A stretch of 64,000 nt of DNA from G963676205 sp964342525 (GTDB lineage: Bacteria > Campylobacterota > Campylobacteria > Campylobacterales > Arcobacteraceae), in contig CAYFGQ010000008.1 of assembly GCA_964342525.1 (NCBI GenBank), positions 19,300 to 83,299 on the forward strand. Reading direction: 5' to 3'. This document shows positions 52,347 through 60,467 of this stretch, in pieces; position 1 is the first letter of the stretch, and every line of letters starts with the position of its first letter. Below the pieces are notes generated by a model, which was not told the DNA's origin, did not search any database, and saw only the letters and a program-made list of their open reading frames with translations. A program made the translations under genes and the position numbers.

Positions 52347-53555
52347 ATGATAAAAGAATTAATAAGAGATGAAAAAATCTCAATATATTTTCAGCCAATT
52401 ATAACCATAAAAGATAAAAGAATATTTGCATATGAGGCTCTTACAAGAGCTTGGGATTGTGAAAATCATCCCATATCACCTGTAACACTATTTGATCATG
52501 CAAAAAAAGAGAGCCAAACTTTAGTTTTGGATAATTATCTTAGGGAAAAAGCGGTAGAAAAATTTAAACCTTTATATGAAAAAAATAAACATGCAATGTT
52601 ATTTTTAAATATGGAATCATCATTTATTGATGAAGAATTAAAAGACAATTTATTAGAAATAACAAAAAAATATGATGTACCACCTCAAAATATAGTAATA
52701 GAGATCAAAGAGGATATTATCAGGGATAATATTTATCTAGAAAATTTTGTAAAGATATATAAAAAACATGGATTTATTTTAGCCATAGATGATTTTGGAG
52801 CGGGTTATTCTAGTTTTGATCGGCTTTCTATCATAAAACCTGATATAGTAAAAATAGATAGATCACTTATTTACAATATACAAAATGTATATATCAATAG
52901 ACAAATCTTAAATGCCATCTCTTCTTTATGTCATAGTATTGGTGCATTGGTACTTGCTGAGGGTGTAGAGGAAAAAGAAGAAGTTCTTACTTGTATGCAA
53001 AATCATATAGATATATTTCAAGGCTTTTGGTTTTGTAAACCAAAAGATAAAATAGATAAAGATGACAAAAACTTAATAGATACAAATATTGATGAAGTGG
53101 GAAATCAGTTTAAGATAAATGTTCAAAAAGAGGAAAAAAGAAAAAAGAGTGTTATTAAAAAGATCAAAAAGATAGTTAGACATAGATTTGAGCGTAAAGA
53201 TATAGATATGAAAGAGTTATTTGATAAATTAAAAGCTTTATTAAAACATGATCATATTTTAGAGGCTATTTATGTTTTAGATTATGACTCTGCTCTTCAA
53301 ATAGGTCAAACCCTAATAAATACTAAAAATAAAACCTTTTATCTCCCTACAAAAGAGGGGCATGATCATAGTTTAAAAGAGTATTATTATATGGCAAAAG
53401 AATCAAATAAGGGCTATTATTTAGGTGAAAAATATATCTCAAAAGCTTCAGGTAATTCATGCAAAACTTACTCTATAAAGCTAAATGTAAACAATTATCA
53501 ATTGATAGTTTGTTTTGATCTTATTGGAAAATATATAATATCTGATTCAGAATAA
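52347..53555 (+). CDS. Cytosolic EAL protein with YkuI-like C-terminal sensor
   Basis: A 402-aa protein. The EAL domain (about 1-230) has YEALTRAW, LNMESSFIDEEL, IEIKEDII, LAIDDFGAGYSSFDRL, IVKIDRSLI, AEGVEE and FQGFWFCKPK, all consistent with an active c-di-GMP phosphodiesterase. After a basic linker rich in KK/RK, the last ~130 residues form a PAS/Cache-like domain resembling the C terminus of Bacillus YkuI (GYYLGEKYISKASGNSCKTYSIKL). The ATG at 52347 follows GGAG; a longer frame has no ribosome site. It probably belongs to the c-di-GMP cluster upstream but has its own promoter region. Confidence 0.8.
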   Translation: MIKELIRDEKISIYFQPIITIKDKRIFAYEALTRAWDCENHPISPVTLFDHAKKESQTLVLDNYLREKAVEKFKPLYEKNKHAMLFLNMESSFIDEELKDNLLEITKKYDVPPQNIVIEIKEDIIRDNIYLENFVKIYKKHGFILAIDDFGAGYSSFDRLSIIKPDIVKIDRSLIYNIQNVYINRQILNAISSLCHSIGALVLAEGVEEKEEVLTCMQNHIDIFQGFWFCKPKDKIDKDDKNLIDTNIDEVGNQFKINVQKEEKRKKSVIKKIKKIVRHRFERKDIDMKELFDKLKALLKHDHILEAIYVLDYDSALQIGQTLINTKNKTFYLPTKEGHDHSLKEYYYMAKESNKGYYLGEKYISKASGNSCKTYSIKLNVNNYQLIVCFDLIGKYIISDSE

Positions 53556-53562
53556 ACTCAAA

Positions 53563-53775
53563 TTAAACAATCTCATCTACCTTAAAATGGTAATAATCCT
53601 TCACATCATTTGATATAAAATCTTTATACTCTTGTGATGTGATCTCATAGTTTAATTTTATAAGCTCTTCATTTAAACTTATTTTACTAAAATCTTTTTT
53701 GGCTATTTGTGGAAATTTTTCAAGTATATCTTGTACTGTGATAGTTTTAAAAAAATCATCTGGATTGAAACTCAT
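53563..53775 (-). CDS. Small hypothetical protein
   Basis: A 70-aa acidic protein that I do not recognise. It has no signal peptide, membrane segment or Cys motif. The ATG is preceded by AAAGGGG, a good ribosome site, which supports it as a real gene. It lies between the EAL gene (convergent) and rplI (divergent). Confidence 0.55.
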   Translation of the reverse strand: MSFNPDDFFKTITVQDILEKFPQIAKKDFSKISLNEELIKLNYEITSQEYKDFISNDVKDYYHFKVDEIV

Positions 53776-53921
53776 TTTATCCCCTTTTGTTGTTAAATTG
53801 ACAATACAGTTATTGTTCCATAGTGATTTAAAAGACTCTTTAAGATTTACTATGAACTTTTATGATAAAATATCTCCTTTTTAAAATAAAACAATTACTA
53901 AATATCAAAGTAAGGAAAAAT

Positions 53922-54365
53922 ATGAAAGTATTATTAATAAAAGATGTAAAAAGCCTAGGAAAAGTTGGAGAGGTAAAAGAAGTAAAAGATGGATATGGAA
54001 AAAACTTTTTAATAGGAAAAGGACTTGCTAAACACGCTACCGCGGAAGTTATGGCTGAGTGGGAAAAAGAGCAAGCTGAATTAAAAGCGATAGAAGAAGC
54101 AGAGATTAAAGCTGCAAATGAATTAAAAGAAAAAATTGAATCATCAAAATTTACAGTAAAACATAAAATTGGAGCAAATGGGCATTTAATTGGAAGTGTT
54201 ACAAATAAAGAGGTTGCAGCAGTATTAGAAGGGTTTGATATTAAACTTGATAAAAAACAAATCCATTTAGAAACAAAAGTAAAAATGCCTGGAATCTTTG
54301 AAGCTGATTGTAAACTTGGACATGGAATCCATGCAACTGCAAAGATTGATGTTATAGGAGAATAA
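53922..54365 (+). CDS. rplI: 50S ribosomal protein L9
   Basis: A 147-aa L9: the N-terminal 23S-binding domain starts MKVLLIKDVKSLGKVGEV and contains GYGKNFLIGKGLAKHA. A long helix (about 45-75) connects to the C-terminal domain (KIGANGHLIGSVTNKEV). The start follows TAAGGAAAAA; a longer frame upstream is not used by the family. Directly followed by hslV and hslU, a linkage common in Campylobacterota. Confidence 0.95.
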   Translation: MKVLLIKDVKSLGKVGEVKEVKDGYGKNFLIGKGLAKHATAEVMAEWEKEQAELKAIEEAEIKAANELKEKIESSKFTVKHKIGANGHLIGSVTNKEVAAVLEGFDIKLDKKQIHLETKVKMPGIFEADCKLGHGIHATAKIDVIGE

Positions 54366-54368
54366 GAT

Positions 54369-54917
54369 ATGTTTGACGCAACTACCATACTTGCATATAA
54401 AAGTGAAGATGGAAGAGCCGTAATAGGTGGTGATGGACAAGTAACATTTGGAGATACTGTATTAAAAGGTAATGCCACAAAAATAAGAACACTTCATCAT
54501 GATAAAGTTCTTGCAGGTTTTGCGGGAAGTACAGGGGATGCATTTAATCTTTTTGATATGTTTGAAGAACATCTTGAAGTAACAAAGGGTGATCTTTTAA
54601 AAGCAGTAGTAAACTTCTCAAAAGCTTGGAGAAAAGATAAGATGCTAAGACGTTTAGAAGCGATGATGCTTGTTGTAAATGAAAAACATCTTTTTATCTT
54701 AAGTGGAAATGGTGATGTGGTTGAACCTGAAGATGGAGCTTTAGCATCTATTGGAAGTGGTGGAAACTTTGCAATCGCAGCAGCAAGAAGCCTTAAAAAA
54801 CACTCTAATTTAGAACCTGAAGAGTTAGTAAGAGAATCACTAATGATTGCAGGTGAGCTTTGTATATATACAAATCAAAATATAAAAATATTAAAACTTG
54901 GTGAGGAAAATAAATAA
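54369..54917 (+). CDS. hslV: ATP-dependent protease, proteasome-like subunit HslV
   Basis: A 182-aa peptidase subunit of HslVU: GGDGQVTFGDTVLKGNATKIR and GFAGSTGDAFNLFDMFE are the family landmarks. The N terminus is MFDATTILAYK. The catalytic threonine of E. coli HslV follows the initiator Met directly, whereas here four residues (MFDA) precede the TT pair, so a short propeptide must be removed. It starts 3 bp after rplI and overlaps hslU by one base. Confidence 0.93.
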   Translation: MFDATTILAYKSEDGRAVIGGDGQVTFGDTVLKGNATKIRTLHHDKVLAGFAGSTGDAFNLFDMFEEHLEVTKGDLLKAVVNFSKAWRKDKMLRRLEAMMLVVNEKHLFILSGNGDVVEPEDGALASIGSGGNFAIAAARSLKKHSNLEPEELVRESLMIAGELCIYTNQNIKILKLGEENK

Positions 54918-56245
54918 TGGATATGACTCCAAAAGAGATAGTTAAATATCTTGATGATTATGTAATTGGGCAAAATGAAGCTAAAAAAACAATTGCCTTA
55001 GCCCTTAGAAATAGATATAGAAGAATGCAACTAGACCGTGAGCTTCAAGATGAAATCATCCCAAAAAATATTCTTATGATAGGAAGTACAGGGGTTGGTA
55101 AAACTGAGATTGCAAGAAGATTAGCAAAAATGATGAGCCTTCCATTTGTAAAAGTTGAAGCTTCAAAATTTACAGAAGTTGGATATGTAGGTCGTGATGT
55201 TGAATCAATGGTAAGAGACCTAGTATATGAATCAATCAATCTTGTAACACATGAATATGAAGGTAAAATTCAAGAGCAAATTGATGCAGAAGTGATTAAA
55301 CAAATAGTTGAAACTCTTGTACCACCACTTCCTGAATCAGCTAGTGAAAATGCAAAAGAATCATTTATAAAAACATATAACAAAATGGAAGAAAAAGTAC
55401 TTGATGGATCACTTGATGATAAAAAGATCGAGATTGAACTTCCTAAAAAAACAAAAGTAGAAATTATCGATAGTAATCTTCCAATGGATATGAGTTCTGT
55501 TCAAGATAGTTTAAATAAAATGCTTGGTGGGATGAATAAGGAAAAAGTAAAAAAAGAAGTTAAAATTAAAGATGCAAAAAAACTTCTAAGAGGTGAAGCT
55601 AGTGAAAAATTACTAGATCATGAATCTATTAAAATGGAAGCTTTAAAAAGAGCAGAAGATGGTGGAATCATTTTCCTTGATGAGATTGATAAAATTGCTG
55701 CTGGAAAAGATGGAAGAAATTCTGATCCATCAAAAGAGGGTGTACAAAGAGATTTACTTCCTATTGTAGAGGGATCAAGTGTACATACAAAATATGGGCA
55801 GATCAAAACAGATCATATCTTATTTATCTCTGCTGGGGCATTTCATGTGAGTAAACCAAGTGATCTTTTACCAGAGCTTCAAGGAAGATTTCCACTTAGA
55901 GTAAATCTTGATTCACTAAAAGAGGAAGATCTATATCTTATCCTTACAAATACTAAAAATTCATTACTTAAACAATACTCTGCAATGCTTGGTGTTGAGG
56001 GTGTAGAGCTTTTATTTGATGATGAGGCTGTAAGATCATTTGCAAAACTAAGTGTATCTGCAAATGAAAAAACAGAAGATATTGGAGCAAGAAGATTACA
56101 TACTGTAATTGAAAAGGTGATCGAAGATATTAGTTTTGATGCTGATGAACATAAAGGTGAGACTATAACAGTTACAAAAGAACTTGTTCATGAAAAACTA
56201 GAGGATATCGTAGATGATGAGGATACGGCTAGATATATATTGTAA
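54917..56245 (+). CDS. hslU: ATP-dependent protease ATPase subunit HslU
   Basis: A 442-aa AAA+ unfoldase. It has the substrate pore motif region (EASKFTEVGYVGRDVESMVRDL), Walker A GSTGVGKTE (residues 56-64), the insertion (I) domain (about 110-240), Walker B IIFLDEIDKIA and the sensor-2 IGARRLHTVIE. The C terminus ends RYIL, the tail that docks into HslV. All motifs and length are normal. Translationally coupled to hslV. Confidence 0.95.
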   Translation: MDMTPKEIVKYLDDYVIGQNEAKKTIALALRNRYRRMQLDRELQDEIIPKNILMIGSTGVGKTEIARRLAKMMSLPFVKVEASKFTEVGYVGRDVESMVRDLVYESINLVTHEYEGKIQEQIDAEVIKQIVETLVPPLPESASENAKESFIKTYNKMEEKVLDGSLDDKKIEIELPKKTKVEIIDSNLPMDMSSVQDSLNKMLGGMNKEKVKKEVKIKDAKKLLRGEASEKLLDHESIKMEALKRAEDGGIIFLDEIDKIAAGKDGRNSDPSKEGVQRDLLPIVEGSSVHTKYGQIKTDHILFISAGAFHVSKPSDLLPELQGRFPLRVNLDSLKEEDLYLILTNTKNSLLKQYSAMLGVEGVELLFDDEAVRSFAKLSVSANEKTEDIGARRLHTVIEKVIEDISFDADEHKGETITVTKELVHEKLEDIVDDEDTARYIL

Positions 56246-56302
56246 TTTATAATTTATAAATATTTATGTATAATCATTTTAATAACAAATTGGAGAATAA
56301 CA

Positions 56303-56611
56303 ATGAAAATAGTAACTTTTACAGATTTTGGAGATAATTTCGTAGATGATAAACACGATCTATGTCATGTTGAAGTTGGATGTGGTGAAAAAAATGCAGA
56401 TATTTTAGTACTTGATATCACAACAATTTTTGATTATGAAGAGAAAAAACATGATGTAATGAAAGAAAAATGTGTTTCTATTGCGATTATTGATGATCAT
56501 GATGATTATGATGCATTTAAAAACTTTGGTATAGATGCATGGATCAATAGAGAAGATTTAAGTGAATTAAATGGTTTACTTAACTTAGCAGAGAAAAGGT
56601 TTCTTTCTTAA
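56303..56611 (+). CDS. Pseudo-receiver-like small protein
   Basis: A 102-aa protein that I cannot assign to a named family. The pattern NADILVLDITTIFDYEE...SIAIIDDHDDYDAFKNFGIDAWINREDLSELNGLL resembles the second half of a CheY-like receiver (central Asp, then AxxxGxDxWxxR/K-E-L). The acidic pocket at the N terminus and the lysine are not clear. It may be a degenerate receiver that binds proteins without phosphorylation. It lies between hslU and tatD, 3 bp before the latter. Confidence 0.5.
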   Translation: MKIVTFTDFGDNFVDDKHDLCHVEVGCGEKNADILVLDITTIFDYEEKKHDVMKEKCVSIAIIDDHDDYDAFKNFGIDAWINREDLSELNGLLNLAEKRFLS

Positions 56612-56614
56612 TTA

Positions 56615-57397
56615 ATGACTCCAATTATTGATACTCACTGTCATCTTGATCATGAGATGTTTAATGAAGATATAGATGACGTAATACAAAAAGCAAAAGA
56701 GCAGGGGATAGAAAAAATTCTAATCCCTGGTGCTGATCATGATACTCTTCCAAGAGCTATAGAACTTAGTGAAAAATATGATAATCTTTACTTTTCTGTT
56801 GGTGTACATCCATATGATATAGATAATTTTCAGATGGAGCTTTTTGAAAAATATGCCTGCCATCCAAAATGTTTAGCTGTGGGTGAATGTGGTTTGGATT
56901 ATTTTAGATTGCCTGAAGATGAAGATGAAAAACAAGCCAATATAAAAAAGCAAAAAGAGATATTTATAGCTCAAATTGAGTTTGCAAAAAAAGTAAATAA
57001 ACCACTTATCATACATATTCGTGATGCATCTGTTGATTCTAAACAGATACTTATAGATTATGATGCAGGGCAAGTTGGTGGTGTACTTCATTGTTATAAT
57101 GCAGATGAACAGCTTTTAGTACTTGCAAAGCATAATTTTTATTTTGGAATAGGTGGAGTTTTAACTTTTAAAAATGCAAGAAAATTAGTTCAAGTTTTAC
57201 CAAAAATACCAAAAGAAAAATTAGTGGTAGAAACAGATGCCCCATATCTTACACCACACCCACATCGTGGAAAAAGAAATGAGCCAAAATACACAGCTTT
57301 TGTGGTGGATAAAATAGCTGAACTTTTAGAAATGGACAAGGACACGGTAGCTGGTCTTACCACTAAAAATGCTAGTGAACTATTTAAGTTTATTTAA
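56615..57397 (+). CDS. tatD: TatD-family metal-dependent hydrolase
   Basis: A 260-aa TIM-barrel hydrolase with the DTHCHLDH metal motif (residues 6-13), SVGVHPYDI, VGECGLDYFRLPED, IHIRDA, LHCYNADEQ and VETDAPYLTPHPHRGKRNEP. These are all ligands of the TatD two-metal site. Members are 3'-5' DNA exonucleases or D-aminoacyl-tRNA deacylases. The start is ATG just after the previous stop. It completes the rplI-hslVU-tatD block. Confidence 0.88.
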   Translation: MTPIIDTHCHLDHEMFNEDIDDVIQKAKEQGIEKILIPGADHDTLPRAIELSEKYDNLYFSVGVHPYDIDNFQMELFEKYACHPKCLAVGECGLDYFRLPEDEDEKQANIKKQKEIFIAQIEFAKKVNKPLIIHIRDASVDSKQILIDYDAGQVGGVLHCYNADEQLLVLAKHNFYFGIGGVLTFKNARKLVQVLPKIPKEKLVVETDAPYLTPHPHRGKRNEPKYTAFVVDKIAELLEMDKDTVAGLTTKNASELFKFI

Positions 57398-57433
57398 AGT
57401 TTACAATGATTATAATCAAAATAAGATAATTAT

Positions 57434-57534
57434 TCTTTATCGTACTGGTAATACGATATAAAATAAAAGGTTTAACTGTTAAAACCTTGTATGAGTTAAA
57501 AACCTCACTACTTTTTGAGTAGTGGGGTTTTTTT
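57434..57534 (+). ncRNA. Candidate structured small RNA or attenuator leader
   Basis: Three hairpins follow one another: TATCGTA/TACGATA (57438-57458), AAGGTTT/AAACCTT (57467-57488) and a strong terminator (57498-57534). A possible promoter, TTTACA-N16-TAAGAT (57400-57427), would start transcription near 57434. The loop region of hairpin 2, AACTGTTAAAA (57474-57484), is perfectly complementary to TTTTAACAGTT at 57665-57675, the end of the 28-aa peptide gene. It could be an antitoxin RNA, or the regulatory leader of the same transcript. Confidence 0.5.
57498..57534 (+). terminator. Strong rho-independent terminator before the small peptide gene
   Basis: An 11-bp stem AACCTCACTAC / GTAGTGGGGTT (one G-U pair, 7-nt loop), flanked by A-run and T-run that extend the stem, ends in seven T. 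It ends transcription from tatD and/or the structured RNA. Confidence 0.8.
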
Positions 57535-57583
57535 ATGGTGAGTTTTTGGGTATAGGAGGAGAACTCATATCAAGGAGGTCGAG

Positions 57584-57670
57584 ATGACCGAAGTCGTTAT
57601 CGCCCTTGTATCTACTTTATTGATTTTCTTTAAGGAGGAGATCAAAGGTTGGTTAAAGGGTCGCTTTTAA
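57584..57670 (+). CDS. 28-aa hydrophobic peptide, possible type I toxin
   Basis: The 28-residue product is MTEVVIALVSTLLIFF followed by KEEIKGWLKGRF: one membrane helix with a basic, Trp-containing tail, the shape of type I toxins such as Fst and Ldr. AAGGAGG lies 5 bp before the ATG, an unusually perfect ribosome site. Codon use (GTC, ATC, GCC) and base composition are richer in GC than neighbouring genes. The sequence CCTCCTT in the 3' terminator region (57697-57703) is complementary to the ribosome site, so a 5'-3' mRNA fold could block translation. No homologue is recognised. Confidence 0.55.
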   Translation: MTEVVIALVSTLLIFFKEEIKGWLKGRF

Positions 57671-57675
57671 CAGTT

Positions 57676-57705
57676 GGGAGTAATTACCAGTTACTCCCTC
57701 CTTTT
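57676..57705 (+). terminator. Terminator of the small peptide gene
   Basis: A perfect 8-bp stem GGGAGTAA / TTACTCCC with a 7-nt loop, followed by TCCTTTT. It abuts the stop of the convergent SUF gene. Its 3' arm and tail include CCTCCTT, an anti-Shine-Dalgarno sequence. Confidence 0.75.
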
Positions 57706-58048
57706 AAACAATCATCCCACTAAGTTCAAGTATCTCCTTACCTTCTTCAGTGATCATATACTTATTCCACTCTGGGCTAAAGGTAAGTTCTACATTGCTC
57801 TCGTATACTTCATCTAAAGATTGGCTAGCATATTTAACTTGATCTAAAAGGCCTTCTGCTACAGGACAAGCAGGGGTAGTAAGGGTCATGGTTATATGAC
57901 AATTATACATATTATTTTTATATTCTAAATCTATAGAGTAAATAAGTCCAAGGTCATAGATATTTACTGGTATCTCAGGATCATATATCACCCTTAATCT
58001 TCTAATAATCTCTTCTTTTATTTGATCTTCATTAAGCTTTTCCATCAT
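57704..58048 (-). CDS. sufT: SufT-like (MIP18/DUF59) iron-sulfur maturation protein
   Basis: A 114-aa DUF59 protein: YDPEIPVNIYDLGLIY and TLTTPACPVAEGLLDQV are the two family signatures, the latter with the conserved cysteine. SufT assists Fe-S cluster maturation, especially under high demand. It is the last gene of the suf operon and overlaps the sufE-like gene by 17 bp. Confidence 0.85.
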   Translation of the reverse strand: MMEKLNEDQIKEEIIRRLRVIYDPEIPVNIYDLGLIYSIDLEYKNNMYNCHITMTLTTPACPVAEGLLDQVKYASQSLDEVYESNVELTFSPEWNKYMITEEGKEILELSGMIV

Positions 58049-58454
58049 ATTCCTTTGCGTATGAGATTATTTTTGCAAGCATCCCTGCTAAACCACTTTG
58101 TCTATTTGGTGTGATAATCTCTTTTAGTTTTAACTCATCTAATTTTTTAGTATCAAATTCTATTAAGTCTTTTGGACTATTATCTGAAAAGATAGAAATC
58201 ATGATATGCACTAAACCTTTCACAATAATAGCCTCAGATGTACCTTTAAAAAATATCTTTCCATCTTTATATTCAGGTACAAGCCACACTAGGGAAGTAC
58301 ATCCTTGTACTAAGAATTGATCACTTTTTAAATCTTCATTTATATCTTTTACCTTTTTACCTAAATCAACTATATATTCATATTTTTCTAGCTCATCATC
58401 AAAAAAATCAAGATCATCTTTAAATTGTTCTATTCTATTTTCAATTTCACTCAT
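58032..58454 (-). CDS. sufE: SufE-like sulfur acceptor protein
   Basis: A 140-aa SufE: the persulfide-accepting cysteine is in FLVQGCTSLVWLV (about residue 51), and the C-terminal LKEIITPNRQSGLAGMLAKI is typical. It takes sulfane sulfur from SufS and hands it to SufBCD. It starts 1 bp after sufS and overlaps sufT by 17 bp. Confidence 0.9.
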   Translation of the reverse strand: MSEIENRIEQFKDDLDFFDDELEKYEYIVDLGKKVKDINEDLKSDQFLVQGCTSLVWLVPEYKDGKIFFKGTSEAIIVKGLVHIMISIFSDNSPKDLIEFDTKKLDELKLKEIITPNRQSGLAGMLAKIISYAKEYDGKA

Positions 58455-58455
58455 T

Positions 58456-59640
58456 TTACTCTCCTAAGATATCAATGGCTTTTTTCAGTGCTTTTATAAA
58501 TATATCAATATCCTCTTTTGTATTGTAAAAGGCTATGGATACCCTTATTGTTCCTTTTATACCAAGCTCTTTCATTATTGGTTGGGCACAATGGTGTCCT
58601 ACTCTTATGGCAATATTTTGTTTATCTAAAAGTACACCTATATCATCATGATGTATACCTTTTATATTAAAGCTTTTACTTCCTATAGCATCTTCGGGGT
58701 GATTGTATATGATTATATTTGGTATTTTTGAAAGTTCATTATGAAGGTATTCATATATATCTTCTTCATGTATTTCAATTTGATTAAAATCAACTTCATC
58801 TAGCCATTTTATCACTTCACCAAATCCAATCACCCCTGCTATATTTTGTGTACCAGCTTCAAATTTATATGGGCTATCAAGAAGTATTGATCTTTCATAA
58901 GATACATCACTTATAGTTGCTCCACCTGTTTGATAAGCATCTATTTGACTAAGATATTTTTCTTTTATATATACTCCACCCACACCAGTTGGTCCAAAGG
59001 TTTTATGGGATGAGAAAGCAAAAAAATCACAATCAATATCTTGTATATCTATTTTTTTATGGGCTAGGGATTGTGCTCCATCAATTAATACTGGTGTATT
59101 ATATTTATGGGCAAGTCTTGTGATTTCTTTTATATCATGTATCACTCCAAAAGCATTTGAGATATGGGTAATAGATACTAAAGCATTTGAATTCTCTTTT
59201 AAAAGTTTTTCAAAATGATCAATATCAAACTCTAGATTTTCATTACATTTTACAACCTCTAAGCCTTTATGTAAGGATCTTCCTTGCATATGCCAAGGTA
59301 CAATATTACTATGGTGTTCTAAAGAAGATATTATCACTGTATCAAATTTAACCCCAAATGAGTTTGCTATAAAGTTTATAGATTCACTCACACCTTTAGT
59401 AAAAATTATCTCTTCATTTTTTTTAGCATTTATATACTCTTTGATAATTTCTCTTACATCTTCATATTTTTTTGTTGCTTCATTTGCATCACCAAAACTA
59501 CTTCTATGGGTGTTTGAACAATAATTAAAATAATACTCATTCATCACTTCTATAGAGCTATCTAGTTTTTGGGTTGTGGCAGCATTATCAAGATATATAT
59601 TTTTAGAATTATTAAAATATGGGAATCTCTCACGTAACAT
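58456..59640 (-). CDS. sufS: Cysteine desulfurase SufS
   Basis: A 394-aa PLP enzyme of the SufS/CsdA group: YLDNAATTQK at the start, HHSNIVPWH, the PLP-binding lysine in FAFSSHKTFGPTGVG and the catalytic cysteine in VGHHCAQPIM. It mobilises sulfur from cysteine for Fe-S assembly. It sits between sufD and sufE with 1-bp gaps. Confidence 0.92.
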   Translation of the reverse strand: MLRERFPYFNNSKNIYLDNAATTQKLDSSIEVMNEYYFNYCSNTHRSSFGDANEATKKYEDVREIIKEYINAKKNEEIIFTKGVSESINFIANSFGVKFDTVIISSLEHHSNIVPWHMQGRSLHKGLEVVKCNENLEFDIDHFEKLLKENSNALVSITHISNAFGVIHDIKEITRLAHKYNTPVLIDGAQSLAHKKIDIQDIDCDFFAFSSHKTFGPTGVGGVYIKEKYLSQIDAYQTGGATISDVSYERSILLDSPYKFEAGTQNIAGVIGFGEVIKWLDEVDFNQIEIHEEDIYEYLHNELSKIPNIIIYNHPEDAIGSKSFNIKGIHHDDIGVLLDKQNIAIRVGHHCAQPIMKELGIKGTIRVSIAFYNTKEDIDIFIKALKKAIDILGE

Positions 59641-59641
59641 T

Positions 59642-60466
59642 TTAAATCCTTATTTGCTCATAAAGCCACTTTTTTATGGCACTATTTTTTATATTTTCTA
59701 TTGAACTTTTATAAAATGCTTCTATAAGTATTTTATAGGCAGTTCTTTCATTTAAACCTCTACTCATGAGATAATATAAAGCATCCCTATCTATCCCACC
59801 TGTTGTGGCTCCATGACTAGCTTCTAACTCATCTGTAAGTATCTCCAAGTGTGGTCTAGCTTTTATTAAAGCATCGTCACTCAATAGTATAGTTTTTGAG
59901 TCTTGAAAAGCTTTTGAAAACAGAGCTTTATTTTCTATAACTGTTGTGGCTTCAAACTCAGCTTTTGAATTATCATCAAGTAGATGACGTATTTTGATAT
60001 CACTAAAAGTACTTGGATGTATATGTTTAATATCAAAGGAGTTAAAGGTTGAAGCCTTTTCTTCTAATTTTACTAAAGCATTTATTTTTAGATCAATATC
60101 CTTTTGTTCTAGTTTTGAGTTTATAGTGTTTTTAATATTTGATTTACCTAATTCAAATAGATGAAGTAGGGGACTTGTGTTTTTTTCACTTTTTACTGTG
60201 TATTCAAACTCTATATCTATATTTGAATCTGTAATTTTTATATATTCTAAAGAGCTATTTTCTTCAAGAATTATCTCCCTGTTTATTTTTGAAATATTGC
60301 TATTTTTATCAAATATTTCAATTATTGTAAGTGAAGAGTTATCCTCTACCTCTATTGAGCTTGAATCTCCATTTATTACTAAATTTGGTTTTGAAAAATC
60401 CCAAAAAGTTTTAGAGTTTAAATCTTCTATAATATTAAATTGATTTGTATTTTTATCTATTTGCAT
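59642..60466 (-). CDS. sufD: Fe-S scaffold subunit SufD
   Basis: A 274-aa beta-helix protein of the SufB/D family. The C-terminal block ATTVIENKALFSKAFQDSK, then ASHGATTGGIDRDALYYLMSRGL, is diagnostic, with the histidine-containing SHGAT motif shared with SufB. It is shorter than E. coli SufD (~420 aa), owing mainly to a shortened N-terminal region. It forms the SufBC2D complex with its neighbours and is 1 bp from sufC and sufS. Confidence 0.85.
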   Translation of the reverse strand: MQIDKNTNQFNIIEDLNSKTFWDFSKPNLVINGDSSSIEVEDNSSLTIIEIFDKNSNISKINREIILEENSSLEYIKITDSNIDIEFEYTVKSEKNTSPLLHLFELGKSNIKNTINSKLEQKDIDLKINALVKLEEKASTFNSFDIKHIHPSTFSDIKIRHLLDDNSKAEFEATTVIENKALFSKAFQDSKTILLSDDALIKARPHLEILTDELEASHGATTGGIDRDALYYLMSRGLNERTAYKILIEAFYKSSIENIKNSAIKKWLYEQIRI

Positions 60467-60467
60467 C

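Noticed and set aside
53840..54478. Long open frame on the minus strand across rplI and hslV
   Set aside because: It is a shadow: the plus strand encodes unmistakable L9 and HslV, and the antisense product is low-complexity Ser/Phe-rich.
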